A stretch of DNA of 55,687 nucleotides from an uncultured Granulosicoccaceae bacterium (GTDB lineage: Bacteria; Pseudomonadota; Gammaproteobacteria; Granulosicoccales; Granulosicoccaceae), in NCBI GenBank assembly GCA_938005265.1, contig CALLOA010000120.1, positions 1-55,687 on the forward strand, given 5' to 3'. This document shows positions 20,822 to 29,705 of this stretch, piece after piece. The notes beneath the pieces were generated by a model. That model saw only the letters and a program-made list of their open reading frames with translations. It was not told the DNA's origin and ran no database searches. Both the position numbers and the translations under genes were made by a program. Every line of letters starts with the position of its first letter. Position 1 is the first letter of the stretch.

Positions 20822-22867
20822 ATGAAAATAGGCGTTTGCTATTACCCTGAACACTGGCCAAAAAGCCGCTGGCCACATGATGCACAAAAAATGCGTGAGA
20901 TTGGAATCTCAATTGTTCGCATTGGTGAATTTGCCTGGCAACAGCTGGAACCGCGTGATGGTGAGCTTCACTTTGACTGGTTGCATGAAGCGATTGAAAC
21001 GCTTCATCAGCAGGGACTAAAAACCGTTCTTGGCACACCAACAGCAACACCGCCAAAGTGGCTGGTAGACAAACACCCGGATATGCTGGCGCTGGACCAG
21101 TACGGCCGGCCACGAAAATTCGGCTCGCGCAGGCACTACTGTTTTTCATCCATTGCTTATATTGAGGAATGCCGTCGCATTACAGAGCTTGTAGCTCGCG
21201 AGTTCGGTCGTCACCCTTCTCTTATTGCATGGCAGACAGACAATGAATACGGCTGCCACAACACTTCATTGAGTTATTCGACAAACGCACAATTGGCTTT
21301 TCGTCGCTGGTGCAAAAACCACTACGATAGTATTGATACACTTAATCAAGCATGGGGCAATGCATTCTGGAGCATGAGCTATCAGAATTTCGACGAGATA
21401 GATTTACCCGAACTGACGGTCACCGAGGCAAACCCTTCGCATCAATTGGCTTTCTGGCGTTTTTCATCACATCAAATAAAACAATTCAACAAGGCGCAAA
21501 CGGAGATCATTCGCAAGCACTCACCGGGTATTCCGGTGAGTCATAATTTCATGGGTAACTTTGTGGAATTTGATCACAGGCTGGTCGCTGAAGATCTCGA
21601 TATCGCCACCTGGGACAGCTACCCGCTCGGATTTCTTGATCGCGACGCTCAGGATGCGCAGGCGCAGCAGATCTGGATGCGAACCGGCCACCCTGATACC
21701 GCAGCTTTTCACCATGATCTTTACCGTGGCCTTTGTAATGGTCGATGGTGGGTCATGGAGCAACAGCCCGGCCCGGTTAACTGGGCACCACATAACCCTT
21801 CACCACTTGCAGGCATGGCACGGCTGTGGGGCCTTGAGGCTTTCGCACATGGCGCTGAAACGGTTAGCTATTTTCGCTGGCGTCAGGCACCGTTTGCACA
21901 GGAGATGATGCATACCGGCTTGCTGTTAAGCAATGGAGATGAAGACTGGGCAGCAAAAGAAGTACGGCAGCTGCATGAAGATATTCAAAAATTGTCTGCA
22001 GTGCTGGAACGAGACAAACTGCCGGAGCAAACTGCTGGAACTGTAACGGCTGAAACTGCCATAGTCTTTGACTACAGCAGCGATTGTGCAATACGAATTC
22101 AAAAGCCCGGTGGCGATAGCGGGCTACACGCAAGCGTTGGCGGACGTTTTGATCCCTTGGAATGGACGCAACAAGCCTATAGCGCGCTCCGGCAATTGGG
22201 CCTGTCGATTGACATTGTTGGCCAGGATAGTGATCTATCCAACTACAAATTGATTGTCGTGGCTTGTGCCAGCATCGTGACTGACACGCTGGCTAGCAAC
22301 CTTAAAAGAACGGAGGCCACTGTATTGATACTGCCGCGCAGTGGTTCGCGAACAAAAAACGGCACCCTGGTTGACAACTTGCCACCCGGCCCACTGGGTG
22401 AACTGATTCCCTTGACAATAATTCGATCTGAATCAATGCCACCGGCCTGGCAGGAAACGCTGACCACACAAGATCATGCCGGCAATAAACTGTCTTGCAC
22501 ATCATGCGATTGGCGTGAACAGGTTCAAACCAGCCTTACACCTGCCGGCTCATTCAGTGACGGCTGGGGTTTTCTCTACAAGCATCACAAAATTTATTAT
22601 CTCAATGCCTGGCTGGAAAGCGAAAGCCTGCTTGCGCTAGTGTCCTCCATCAGCCTGTCTGCAGGGCTTGAGACGGTTCAGTGTAATGCCGGATTGCGAC
22701 TGAGGCGCTGGAAAAATCTGGTCTTTGCCATCAACTATGGTCCTGAGGTTGTTCAGCTAACTGAGCTATCGGGTCTGCCGGAAACGGATAAAAAAGCGCT
22801 GAAAAGTGACTTGATAATCGGCAAATCGACACTTTTTCCCTCAGATGCGGCAATCTGGGCCGTTTAG
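20822..22867 (+). CDS. GH42 beta-galactosidase
   Basis: The 681-residue protein matches GH42 over its length. The N-terminus GVCYYPEHWPKSRWPHDAQK is typical; the acid/base Glu lies in AWQTDNEYGC and the nucleophile Glu in MEQQPGPVNWAPHNPSP. Further landmarks are PTATPPKWLVDKHPDML, SHNFMGNF and TWDSYPLGF. The trimerisation domain and a small C-terminal beta domain follow. There is no signal peptide, so it cleaves imported beta-galactosides in the cytoplasm. AAGGG precedes the ATG. It closes the enzyme part of the operon; about 280 bases separate it from the binding-protein gene. Confidence 0.95.
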   Translation: MKIGVCYYPEHWPKSRWPHDAQKMREIGISIVRIGEFAWQQLEPRDGELHFDWLHEAIETLHQQGLKTVLGTPTATPPKWLVDKHPDMLALDQYGRPRKFGSRRHYCFSSIAYIEECRRITELVAREFGRHPSLIAWQTDNEYGCHNTSLSYSTNAQLAFRRWCKNHYDSIDTLNQAWGNAFWSMSYQNFDEIDLPELTVTEANPSHQLAFWRFSSHQIKQFNKAQTEIIRKHSPGIPVSHNFMGNFVEFDHRLVAEDLDIATWDSYPLGFLDRDAQDAQAQQIWMRTGHPDTAAFHHDLYRGLCNGRWWVMEQQPGPVNWAPHNPSPLAGMARLWGLEAFAHGAETVSYFRWRQAPFAQEMMHTGLLLSNGDEDWAAKEVRQLHEDIQKLSAVLERDKLPEQTAGTVTAETAIVFDYSSDCAIRIQKPGGDSGLHASVGGRFDPLEWTQQAYSALRQLGLSIDIVGQDSDLSNYKLIVVACASIVTDTLASNLKRTEATVLILPRSGSRTKNGTLVDNLPPGPLGELIPLTIIRSESMPPAWQETLTTQDHAGNKLSCTSCDWREQVQTSLTPAGSFSDGWGFLYKHHKIYYLNAWLESESLLALVSSISLSAGLETVQCNAGLRLRRWKNLVFAINYGPEVVQLTELSGLPETDKKALKSDLIIGKSTLFPSDAAIWAV

Positions 22868-22913
22868 GTACTGAGATGCCTGATAGTCACGTCCGTCAGA
22901 TACTGATTCAGGC

Positions 22914-22919
22914 TATAAT
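22914..22919 (+). promoter_or_regulatory. TATAAT box upstream of the sugar-binding protein gene
   Basis: A perfect -10 hexamer occurs about 230 bases before the binding-protein ATG, in the gap after the GH42 gene. I see no good -35 at 16-18 bases, so this is a weak prediction. If used, it gives a long untranslated leader that includes the inverted repeat at 23073-23120. Confidence 0.25.
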
Positions 22920-23072
22920 CGGAAGCGTCCGGACAGACGTTGAACTATCTGATAAAGCCGGTTAGTGTCTGCAGGCCAACTGCGGCCGAACTGAACATTC
23001 CCCCCATCAATAACATTTCAAAAATGTTAAACGGGATAATTTCCAGACACGCATCAATTAGCTTAATATTTT

Positions 23073-23120
23073 TTTGCCCTGGTTTCAGCTTTACCGATTC
23101 TTAGCAAACCACAGGGCAAA
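23073..23120 (+). promoter_or_regulatory. Inverted repeat in the leader of the sugar-binding protein gene
   Basis: TTTGCCCTG-GTTT (23073-23085) pairs with AAACCACAGGGCAAA (23106-23120) with a two-base bulge and a 20-base loop, just upstream of the strong ribosome-binding site (AGAGGAG). It may be a regulator-binding site or an mRNA-stabilising 5' hairpin; the sequence does not decide. Confidence 0.4.
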
Positions 23121-23145
23121 GCGTACCAGAAGAGGAGAACTTCTA

Positions 23146-24381
23146 ATGATCAAAACCGCATTAAAAACAACGGTAGCCATGGTTGCAACCGGCTTGCTGT
23201 CAAGCGCCGTACTTGCAGGCGATCTCGTTATCAACTTTGACGATCCTAACCCGGCTCCAAAGGAAGCATTTGAAACTGCCGTTGAAGCGTTCAAGGCAGC
23301 CAACCCCGACATCAACGTTACGGTCAACATCAATGATCGCGAAGCACACAAAACTGCGATCAGAAATTTCCTGTCAGCCGATGCTCCTGATATCACATCA
23401 TGGTACCCGGGCAACCGCATGGCACCTTTTGTTGAAGCCGGTTTGTTTGAAGACGTTTCTGACGTTTGGGATGACAATGGATTTCACGATGCGCTGGCTG
23501 CAATCAAGCCTACGATGACAATCGATGACAAGCAGTGGGGCGTTCCTTACACCTACTACCAGTGGGGCGTTTACTACCGCAAGGATATTTTCGACAAACT
23601 GGAACTGGCTGAACCCACAAATTGGGAAGAATTTAACGCAGTAGCGGAAAAGCTTAAGGAAGCCGGTGTTACGCCAATCACCATTGGCACAAAATTCCTG
23701 TGGACTGCAGCCGGCGTATTCGACTACCTGAACTTGCGCACCAATGGCTATGAAGTTCACAACGATCTGACAGCCGGCAAAATCAAATACACCGACGATC
23801 GCATCAAGAAGGTTTTCGAAACCTGGAAAGAGATGGTCGATGCTGACTACTTTGTAGAGAACCATGCCACCATGTCCTGGCAGGATGCAATCGCGCCGTT
23901 TGCCAACGGTGACGCTGCCATGTACGTCATGGGTAACTTTTCTGTTGACGGCTACCTGAATGCAGGACTGACCGAAGACCAGATTGATTTCTTCCAATTC
24001 CCGGAAATTACTCCCGGACTGCCACGTGCAGAGGAAGCTCCTGCCGATGCTTTCTTCATCCCATCAGGTGCCAAGAATAAAGAAGACGCTCGAAAATTCC
24101 TCGCCTTCATTGCACAGCCTGATGTTCAAACAGAATGGAATAACACTATCATCCAGCTGCCGATCAACAAGAACGCAGAAGTGGGTGATAACAAGTTCCT
24201 GAAGGAAGGTTTTGAAACGCTTTCTACTGCCAGCGGTCTTGCACAATTCTATGATCGTGACGCACCTGCACAGATGGCTAAAGCGGGCATGGAAGGTTTT
24301 CAGGAGTTCATGCTTGATACCTCTAAAATGGACGCCATACTCGAGCGTCTGGACGGTGTTCAGGAAGAAGTCTACAAATAG
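23146..24381 (+). CDS. Sugar ABC transporter substrate-binding protein (family 1)
   Basis: The start is the ATG at 23146, with AGAGGAG ahead of it; the frame extends upstream but the ATG gives a clean signal peptide (MIKTALKTTVAMVATGLLSS, cleaved after AVLA). The 411-residue product matches family 1 solute-binding proteins of CUT1 transporters: ADAPDITSWYPGNRMAPFVE, GVPYTYYQWGVYYRKDIFDK, NGDAAMYVMGNF, AFFIPSGAKNKEDARKFLAF. It captures the sugar in the periplasm for the two permeases downstream. Hairpins, a 16-bp repeat array and an intrinsic terminator separate it from them, which would give the usual excess of binding protein. Context points to a galactoside as ligand. Confidence 0.93.
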   Translation: MIKTALKTTVAMVATGLLSSAVLAGDLVINFDDPNPAPKEAFETAVEAFKAANPDINVTVNINDREAHKTAIRNFLSADAPDITSWYPGNRMAPFVEAGLFEDVSDVWDDNGFHDALAAIKPTMTIDDKQWGVPYTYYQWGVYYRKDIFDKLELAEPTNWEEFNAVAEKLKEAGVTPITIGTKFLWTAAGVFDYLNLRTNGYEVHNDLTAGKIKYTDDRIKKVFETWKEMVDADYFVENHATMSWQDAIAPFANGDAAMYVMGNFSVDGYLNAGLTEDQIDFFQFPEITPGLPRAEEAPADAFFIPSGAKNKEDARKFLAFIAQPDVQTEWNNTIIQLPINKNAEVGDNKFLKEGFETLSTASGLAQFYDRDAPAQMAKAGMEGFQEFMLDTSKMDAILERLDGVQEEVYK

Positions 24382-24390
24382 ACTTAAGCG

Positions 24391-24416
24391 TGATGAATTC
24401 GTCAAAGAATTCATCA
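24391..24416 (+). other. Stable hairpin 3' of the binding-protein gene
   Basis: A perfect 10-bp inverted repeat (TGATGAATTC, six-base loop, GAATTCATCA) begins nine bases after the binding-protein stop codon. It has no U-tract and is best read as a 3' mRNA-stabilising element. Confidence 0.6.
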
Positions 24417-24430
24417 TGGCTCCTAACTTT

Positions 24431-24494
24431 GTCATAACTCAGCTTAGTCATAATGAAGCTTAGTCATAACGCAGCGTGGTCATGATGAAGCGGA
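24431..24494. repeat. 16-bp imperfect tandem repeat, four copies
   Basis: Consecutive units gtcataactcagctta, gtcataatgaagctta, gtcataacgcagcgtg and gtcatgatgaagcgga lie between the binding-protein hairpin and the intrinsic terminator. Confidence 0.9.
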
Positions 24495-24539
24495 GCCCTG
24501 AATCTGTATTAAAATCTGTATTTAATAGAAACTAAAAAA

Positions 24540-24567
24540 CGCCGGAACCTCTTCCGGCGTTTTTTTT
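24540..24567 (+). terminator. Intrinsic terminator between binding protein and permeases
   Basis: CGCCGGAA and TTCCGGCG form a perfect 8-bp stem with a CCTC loop followed by eight T residues. It lies inside the transport gene run, before the first permease, so it probably attenuates read-through and lowers permease expression relative to the binding protein. Confidence 0.9.
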
Positions 24568-24676
24568 CGTTCCCGCTGCTTCCCCCTGCTTGAACTAGTT
24601 GTTAAACTGCCGGTTGTCTGTAGTTAATACAGCGAGCATTGCATGCGCTCAGATGCGCTTCGAGGAGAAACCGGTA

Positions 24677-25675
24677 ATGGCGAATTCAACAACAACTGCC
24701 GACCCTGCCCCTCCAGGCAACTTGCGTTGGCAGAAGAACCGCCTTGCCATCGCACCCTGGTTGTTCGTTGCTCCCGCACTCATCTTCTTTTCCATCTATG
24801 TCATCATTCCTATATTCCAGTCAATCGCGCTGTCCTTTTACGAATGGAATGGCCTGTATGATGGCGAAGGGCAATCAACCGCTAAATGGGTAGGGCTGGA
24901 TAACTATCGCAAATTGCTCTTCGATGATGAGCGTTTCTATATTTCGCTGAAAAACAACGTTATCTGGCTGGTGCTGTATATGCTTGCGGTGCCTCTGGGT
25001 CTGGCTATCGCGCTTTTCTTAAACCAGACAGTCACCGGCATACGTTTTTACAAATCCATGTTCTTCTTTCCCTTTGTCATTTCCCAGGTAGTTGTCGGCC
25101 TGATTTATGGCTGGTTCTATAACCCGGATTATGGTGTTGTCGGCTCACTATGGAAATGGGCTTTCTGCGAAGAAACAATAAACATCATGGGCAACGTCAC
25201 AACCAAATGCAGTACAAAACCACCTGATATTCTCGGTGACGAAGACTGGGCCACCTACGGAATTATTTTTGCCGGGCTATGGCCTCAAGTAGCCTACTGC
25301 ATGATTCTCTACCTCACGGGGCTCAACAATGTATCACCCGAACAGATCGAAGCAGGCAGGCTCGATGGCGCCAAGGGATGGAAAATGCTGCGTCACATTA
25401 TCCTGCCGCAACTGGCGCCGGCAACATTCCTGGCAATCGTCGTTACAGTAATTGGCGCACTGCGCTCGTTCGACATGATCGCGATAATGACCCGCGGCGG
25501 CCCCTTTGGCTCCAGTAATGTACTCGCCTACTATATGTATGAAACGGCAATTTCCGAATACGGCGATCGCTATGGCTATGGCTCGGCGATAGCGACGGTG
25601 TTATTTCTGATCATGCTGGTCTACATATCCTACTTCCTGTGGCGAATGTATCGCGACGAAAAGGATAACAGCTAA
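24677..25675 (+). CDS. Sugar ABC transporter permease (MalF-like)
   Basis: I start at the ATG at 24677, which follows GAGGAGAA; this yields 332 residues. Six membrane helices are visible, beginning with LFVAPALIFFSIYVIIPIFQ. The EAA loop that docks the ATPase reads EQIEAGRLDGAKGWKMLRHI followed by ILPQL. It is the first of two inner-membrane subunits of the CUT1 galactoside importer; the second starts one base after its stop. A Cys-containing insert (about residues 155-190, FCEETINIMGNVTTKC) lies in the large periplasmic loop, as is common in MalF-like subunits. Confidence 0.93.
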   Translation: MANSTTTADPAPPGNLRWQKNRLAIAPWLFVAPALIFFSIYVIIPIFQSIALSFYEWNGLYDGEGQSTAKWVGLDNYRKLLFDDERFYISLKNNVIWLVLYMLAVPLGLAIALFLNQTVTGIRFYKSMFFFPFVISQVVVGLIYGWFYNPDYGVVGSLWKWAFCEETINIMGNVTTKCSTKPPDILGDEDWATYGIIFAGLWPQVAYCMILYLTGLNNVSPEQIEAGRLDGAKGWKMLRHIILPQLAPATFLAIVVTVIGALRSFDMIAIMTRGGPFGSSNVLAYYMYETAISEYGDRYGYGSAIATVLFLIMLVYISYFLWRMYRDEKDNS

Positions 25676-25676
25676 C

Positions 25677-26528
25677 ATGTTCCCTACCCCAATAGAGAAA
25701 ACCTCGGGTGGCTTGCGGCTGGCTTATAAACTGGCGTTGCCGATTGCACTATTCCTCTGGTTACTGCCACTGTTGGCGATATTCATGACGTCGATTCGCC
25801 CGGCTGTTGATATCAATTCGGGCAATATGTTTGGCTGGCCGTCAGCTTTTAATCTGGTTGAAAATTACGTGGCAGTGTTTACCCAATCCGAAGCACTTAC
25901 CTACTTCTGGAATTCAGTTAAAGTGACCATTCCAACGGTAATTATTTCGGTTTCACTTGCCTGCCTGGCAGGCTACGGCTTGGCCATATACAATTTCAAA
26001 TTCGCCCTGCCACTTTTCTTTCTGTTTATCGCCGGGAACTTCGTGCCCTTCCAGATACTCATGGTACCGGTGCGTGATCTGTCGGTGAAAACCGGTTTGT
26101 ACGATACCGTGACAGGGCTGGTGCTATTCCATTCAGCATTCCAGACCGGCTTTTGCACACTGTTTATGCGCAACTTTATTCGTGCACTTCCCTATGAGCT
26201 GATTGAAAGTGCCCGCATTGAAGGCGTAAAAGAATGGCGCATATTCTGGCACCTCGTCTTGCCTCTGGTCAGGCCGGCAGTAGCTGCGTTATCAGTACTT
26301 ATTTTTACGTTTATCTGGAATGATTTCTTCTGGGCCACGGTGCTAACACAGGGCGAAGCATCAAAGCCGATAACAGCGGGTATCCGCGCTCTAAATGGAC
26401 AGTTTGTTTCTCAATGGCACCTTGTTTCAGCAGCATCACTGATGGCGGCAATTCCACCAGTGCTGATGTTTTTTGCGATGCAGAAACACTTTATTGCAGG
26501 CTTGACTCTGGGTGCCACCAAAGGGTAA
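25677..26528 (+). CDS. Sugar ABC transporter permease (MalG-like)
   Basis: The 283-residue inner-membrane protein has six helices and the MalG-type layout (ALFLWLLPLLAIFMTSIRPA near the start). Its EAA loop is ELIESARIEGVKEWRIFWHL. It is the second permease subunit of the CUT1 importer, translated from an ATG one base after the first permease's stop. The gene ends just before a decayed dehydrogenase remnant on the opposite strand, which marks the boundary of the galactoside locus. Confidence 0.93.
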   Translation: MFPTPIEKTSGGLRLAYKLALPIALFLWLLPLLAIFMTSIRPAVDINSGNMFGWPSAFNLVENYVAVFTQSEALTYFWNSVKVTIPTVIISVSLACLAGYGLAIYNFKFALPLFFLFIAGNFVPFQILMVPVRDLSVKTGLYDTVTGLVLFHSAFQTGFCTLFMRNFIRALPYELIESARIEGVKEWRIFWHLVLPLVRPAVAALSVLIFTFIWNDFFWATVLTQGEASKPITAGIRALNGQFVSQWHLVSAASLMAAIPPVLMFFAMQKHFIAGLTLGATKG

Positions 26529-26538
26529 TCAAGCCCGA

Positions 26539-26779
26539 TCACCATCTGCCATGACCAGCAGCGACCGCTGCCTCAATGTAGTCTGAGCAAGTGCTGGTAG
26601 CTGCGGCAATCAGCACGGCATCAACGTCGTCGGATGCAAAAAATATCCTCCGGTTTATGGAAACCGGCGCATTGCAGGCACTACTGCAAGCAACAGCAGC
26701 CTCGTTGTTAATATCAAATACTCCGACTAACTGCATGCATCACACTGATTCTTCGACAACCTGATAGAGCTATTTTCAC
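26539..26779 (-). pseudogene. Remnant of a Gfo/Idh/MocA family dehydrogenase
   Basis: Two adjacent frames on the minus strand together resemble the N-terminus of inositol 2-dehydrogenase-like enzymes. From the GTG at 26779 the first reads VKIALSGCRRISVMHA, a damaged form of the Rossmann start (normally KIALIGAGRIG.MHA). After a frameshift and a deletion the second reads LVGVFDIN, then DDVDAVLIAAATST, then DYIEAAVAAG, matching the usual second strand and the AT.TH.....A..AGK region. The sequence stops where the catalytic CEKP motif should begin and lies 10 bases from the permease stop. Both the nucleotide-binding glycines and the catalytic domain are lost, so it is not functional. Confidence 0.7.
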
Positions 26780-26933
26780 CAGAAAATTATCTGATATTTA
26801 AAAAACTGATGCACCATGACGTTGCCTGCCATCAGGAAGATTACTATAGTACCGTACCGCGCTCAGCCGGGACATACAGTAACAGCACAAACACCGACAC
26901 TTCTGCCTGACAAGCTTCGGTATCTCAACCAAG

Positions 26934-27857
26934 ATGACGAATACCCGACAATACGCGATCGGCTCTTCCTACCTGCTGGTCACAGCGATAATCTGGGGCT
27001 TGCAATTCCCGGTCGGTAAAGCCGCATTCGAAATCGTCGACGCTTTTCATTCCTCTGTATTTCGCTTTGGCGTTCCGGCCATCATCATGGTGATATTGCT
27101 GTGGTTGTTTGAAGGTAAGAAAGGGTTTTCACTGAACCGGGAATCTGCCGAGATGGCTGGACTCGGGATTCTTGGCATGTGCGCCACACCTTCGCTGATA
27201 TTTGGTGGCCTGATGCTGACGCGCCCGGAAATAGCCGCTGTTATTGTCGCAACCCAGCCTATTATCTCTGTTTTGATTCAGCGTTTGTGGCAAAAAGAAG
27301 CTCCCGATCTGCTATCCACCCTTTGTGTTCTGGTGGCCTTTGTCGGGGTCATCACCGTGGTCACACGCTGGGACACTTCTCTGAATTTGTCGAGGCAGGA
27401 ACTCACCGGCAATCTGATGATATTGTCGGGTGCCGTATGCTGGGTCATCTACTCGATTACTTGTGGCAAATATCCGAGTTGGAGTAATTTACGATTAACC
27501 GCGTGGACCATGACACTGGGTTCAGTGGGCAACCTGATTCTGGTGATTGTTCTGGTTAGCAGTGGGTGGTTAGCCGTACCGTCCGCCCTGGACTGGTACG
27601 AAGTACGTTTTGAATTGATTTTTCTCGCCTTTGTCGGCGTTCTTGTCGCAATGTACGGCTGGAACAGCGGCTCACGCATGCTGGGCGCTATCAACGCCAT
27701 GCTATTTATCAATTTGATACCGGTAGTAACCTTCGGTGTACGTTATGCCCAGGGACATCGGTTTGAACTAATCGAGCTGGTAGGTGCCAGCCTGGTAATC
27801 GTGGCGTTGGTAGTACAGAATCTCGCTCTGCGCCGCAAATTGCAGCGCAGCGATTAA
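26934..27857 (+). CDS. EamA (DMT) family transporter
   Basis: The 307-residue protein has ten hydrophobic segments in two EamA repeats: the first from YLLVTAIIWGLQFPVGKAAF with FRFGVPAIIMVI, the second beginning around LSGAVCWVIYSI. Proteins of this type export or exchange amino acids and metabolites across the inner membrane; the substrate cannot be told. The ATG has only a weak Shine-Dalgarno sequence. It sits alone between the dehydrogenase remnant and the convergent YHS gene and need not belong to the galactoside locus. Confidence 0.88.
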   Translation: MTNTRQYAIGSSYLLVTAIIWGLQFPVGKAAFEIVDAFHSSVFRFGVPAIIMVILLWLFEGKKGFSLNRESAEMAGLGILGMCATPSLIFGGLMLTRPEIAAVIVATQPIISVLIQRLWQKEAPDLLSTLCVLVAFVGVITVVTRWDTSLNLSRQELTGNLMILSGAVCWVIYSITCGKYPSWSNLRLTAWTMTLGSVGNLILVIVLVSSGWLAVPSALDWYEVRFELIFLAFVGVLVAMYGWNSGSRMLGAINAMLFINLIPVVTFGVRYAQGHRFELIELVGASLVIVALVVQNLALRRKLQRSD

Positions 27858-27871
27858 ACACAGATGTTTTT

Positions 27872-27911
27872 AAAGAAACTGCGAAAGAAACTGCGTGCGA
27901 AAGAAACTGCG
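27872..27911. repeat. 12-bp repeat, three exact copies
   Basis: AAAGAAACTGCG occurs at 27872-27883, 27884-27895 and 27900-27911 (the last after a four-base TGCG spacer), between convergent genes. CTGCG-AAA-CGCAG at the right end can form a small hairpin. Confidence 0.9.
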
Positions 27912-27926
27912 AAACGCAGAGTCTGG

Positions 27927-28460
27927 TTATTGGCTCAGCTTCGCCCATTCAGCATCCGCTACAGCCTTGAAATCAGTGATATCATCGACTGAAAGCCAAC
28001 GCTTGCGACCTTTCTCTGCATAAAACAGGAAAAGCTGGTCACCAAATATTTCCCAGACTTTGCCATTGGTTTTAAGCAGCCCCTTACCCAGGCTCAAGGC
28101 ATTAGCACAGTGCCCGTTATAAGCCGGTTTATATTTTTCGGGGTTAGCTTCGAACAGATCTGCATTTTCTTTGCTTGCAAAACGCCACTTGGCCCCGAGG
28201 TATTCAACCACCCAGGTTTTCTTGCCCGCCGCAGCTTTAGCATGGGGCTCTCGCGAAAGGGTATGGTATGCAACAGAATCATGGCCGCCGATCATGACAC
28301 CACGCCGTGATTTACTGACAGGTTCGGCAGCCACGACATCACTAATCGCAGCAATGCTCATCATACTGACAATCAGGGCAAAAACGGTGTAGACCAGCCA
28401 GCGATTAGCGAATAACTGTTGTGCTACCACGGGTGATTTATGACTGTTTAATTGATTCAT
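27927..28460 (-). CDS. YHS domain-containing exported protein
   Basis: The 177-residue protein has a long N-terminal leader with a hydrophobic segment (about 22-45, LVYTVFALIVSMMSIAAISD) ending at AAEPVSKS, then a YHS domain: GVMIGGHDSVAYHTL, WRFASKENADLFEANPEKYK, PAYNGHCANALSLG, and a Trp-Glu-Ile-Phe-Gly-Asp closing part. This is the family often annotated as a YHS domain-containing protein, periplasmic and possibly metal-binding through its Cys and His residues; the role is unproven. It is convergent with the EamA gene and separated from it by a repeat array. Confidence 0.82.
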   Translation of the reverse strand: MNQLNSHKSPVVAQQLFANRWLVYTVFALIVSMMSIAAISDVVAAEPVSKSRRGVMIGGHDSVAYHTLSREPHAKAAAGKKTWVVEYLGAKWRFASKENADLFEANPEKYKPAYNGHCANALSLGKGLLKTNGKVWEIFGDQLFLFYAEKGRKRWLSVDDITDFKAVADAEWAKLSQ

Positions 28461-28694
28461 TCTGTAGGCCTTTCTTGATGTTTCCTGATCTCGGGTACTA
28501 TGGTGGCTGCCAGCTCCACGAATTACTCAATGAGCAGAGTTGTGCAGCGCTGAATTAAGGCTCTTTAATCACAACGTGCCTTCTTTAGATATACAAATTA
28601 TACCCTAGCATGTCCGCGTGAAATGAACACTTCCCGCAATGCTAAACCGCTCTAAATACGACCATTTTTTTGCCAACCAACCTGGTTAGACGGC

Positions 28695-29615
28695 ATGGTG
28701 TCACTGAAAGTTCCGGATAGTTCACAACAACGGCCGCAACCGCTGCCGGCCGCGCTGCGTGGCATTCTTTTTATGCTAGCAGCAACGGTATTTCTTGCAA
28801 GCATGCACTCCATAGTGCGCTATTTGTCTGCTGATCTTCATCCGTTTGTGATTGTATTTTTTCGCAGTTTTTTTGGACTGGTCGCGATCCTGCCATTGAT
28901 TGCCAAAGCGGGAATTGGAGTATTGGCTACCAGCCATCCGAAGCTGCATTTCTTGCGCATTTTTATTGGCTTACTGGCCATGCTGAGCTGGTTCTATGCC
29001 TTGTCGGAAGTACCCGTCACTAACGCTACAGCATTGAGCTTTAGTGCCACAATTTTTGCCACACTGGCAGCCTGGCTAATACTGGGTGAAAAAATGCGCA
29101 TGCGCCGCTGGCTGGCAATCTTCACAGGCCTGGCGGGCGTTGTCGTTGTGCTGCGCCCCGGCCTCGCCGGGTTTAACGCTTATGCTCTACTGGTCATCGC
29201 CTCAACCATGGCCTGGGGCACCAGTGTCACTATAGTCAAAAAGCTCTCTGCTACTGAATCAACTACTTGCATTATTGCGTGGATGGGTGCCGGTATTTCG
29301 GTGTTGTCGCTACTTCCAGCACTACTCTACTGGCAATGGCCTGACTTGCAACAAATGGCGTGGCTGTTTTTAGTAGGCGTGCTGGCAACCGGCGGGCATT
29401 TCTGCATGACCAGTGCGCTGCGTATTGCCGATACTGCTGTTGTGATGTCCGTTGATTTTATGCGCCTGATCTGGACCAGCATCATCGGTTATGCGCTTTT
29501 CGCGGATTTACTGGATAGGTGGACGCTGATAGGTTCCGTAATAATTTTCAGCAGCGCCTGGTATATCCTTTTCAGAGAGTCTCGTTTAAAGACCACTCAC
29601 CCAGAAGCAAACTGA
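28695..29615 (+). CDS. EamA (DMT) family transporter
   Basis: The 306-residue inner-membrane protein has ten hydrophobic segments and two EamA halves. Landmarks are ILFMLAATVFLASMHSIVRY, the FFRSFFGLVAILPL segment, ALSFSATIFATLAAWLILGE with the conserved Gly-Glu, and MAWGTSVTIVKKLS opening the second half. It differs clearly from the EamA protein at 26.9 kb and resembles the RhaT/RarD-like branch. The substrate is unknown. It stands alone, about 230 bases after the divergent YHS gene. Confidence 0.9.
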   Translation: MVSLKVPDSSQQRPQPLPAALRGILFMLAATVFLASMHSIVRYLSADLHPFVIVFFRSFFGLVAILPLIAKAGIGVLATSHPKLHFLRIFIGLLAMLSWFYALSEVPVTNATALSFSATIFATLAAWLILGEKMRMRRWLAIFTGLAGVVVVLRPGLAGFNAYALLVIASTMAWGTSVTIVKKLSATESTTCIIAWMGAGISVLSLLPALLYWQWPDLQQMAWLFLVGVLATGGHFCMTSALRIADTAVVMSVDFMRLIWTSIIGYALFADLLDRWTLIGSVIIFSSAWYILFRESRLKTTHPEAN

Positions 29616-29705
29616 CTCATCCATGCTGCCTAAGCAGCGCCGCTTAATAAACACATTCCTGAATCACTCAATGCACGCATTAAAACGGTCGAGGTGAATT
29701 CGAAC

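Noticed and set aside
23398-23997. Long minus-strand frame of 199 codons
   Set aside because: It is antisense to the sugar-binding protein gene, which has a clear signal peptide and family motifs.
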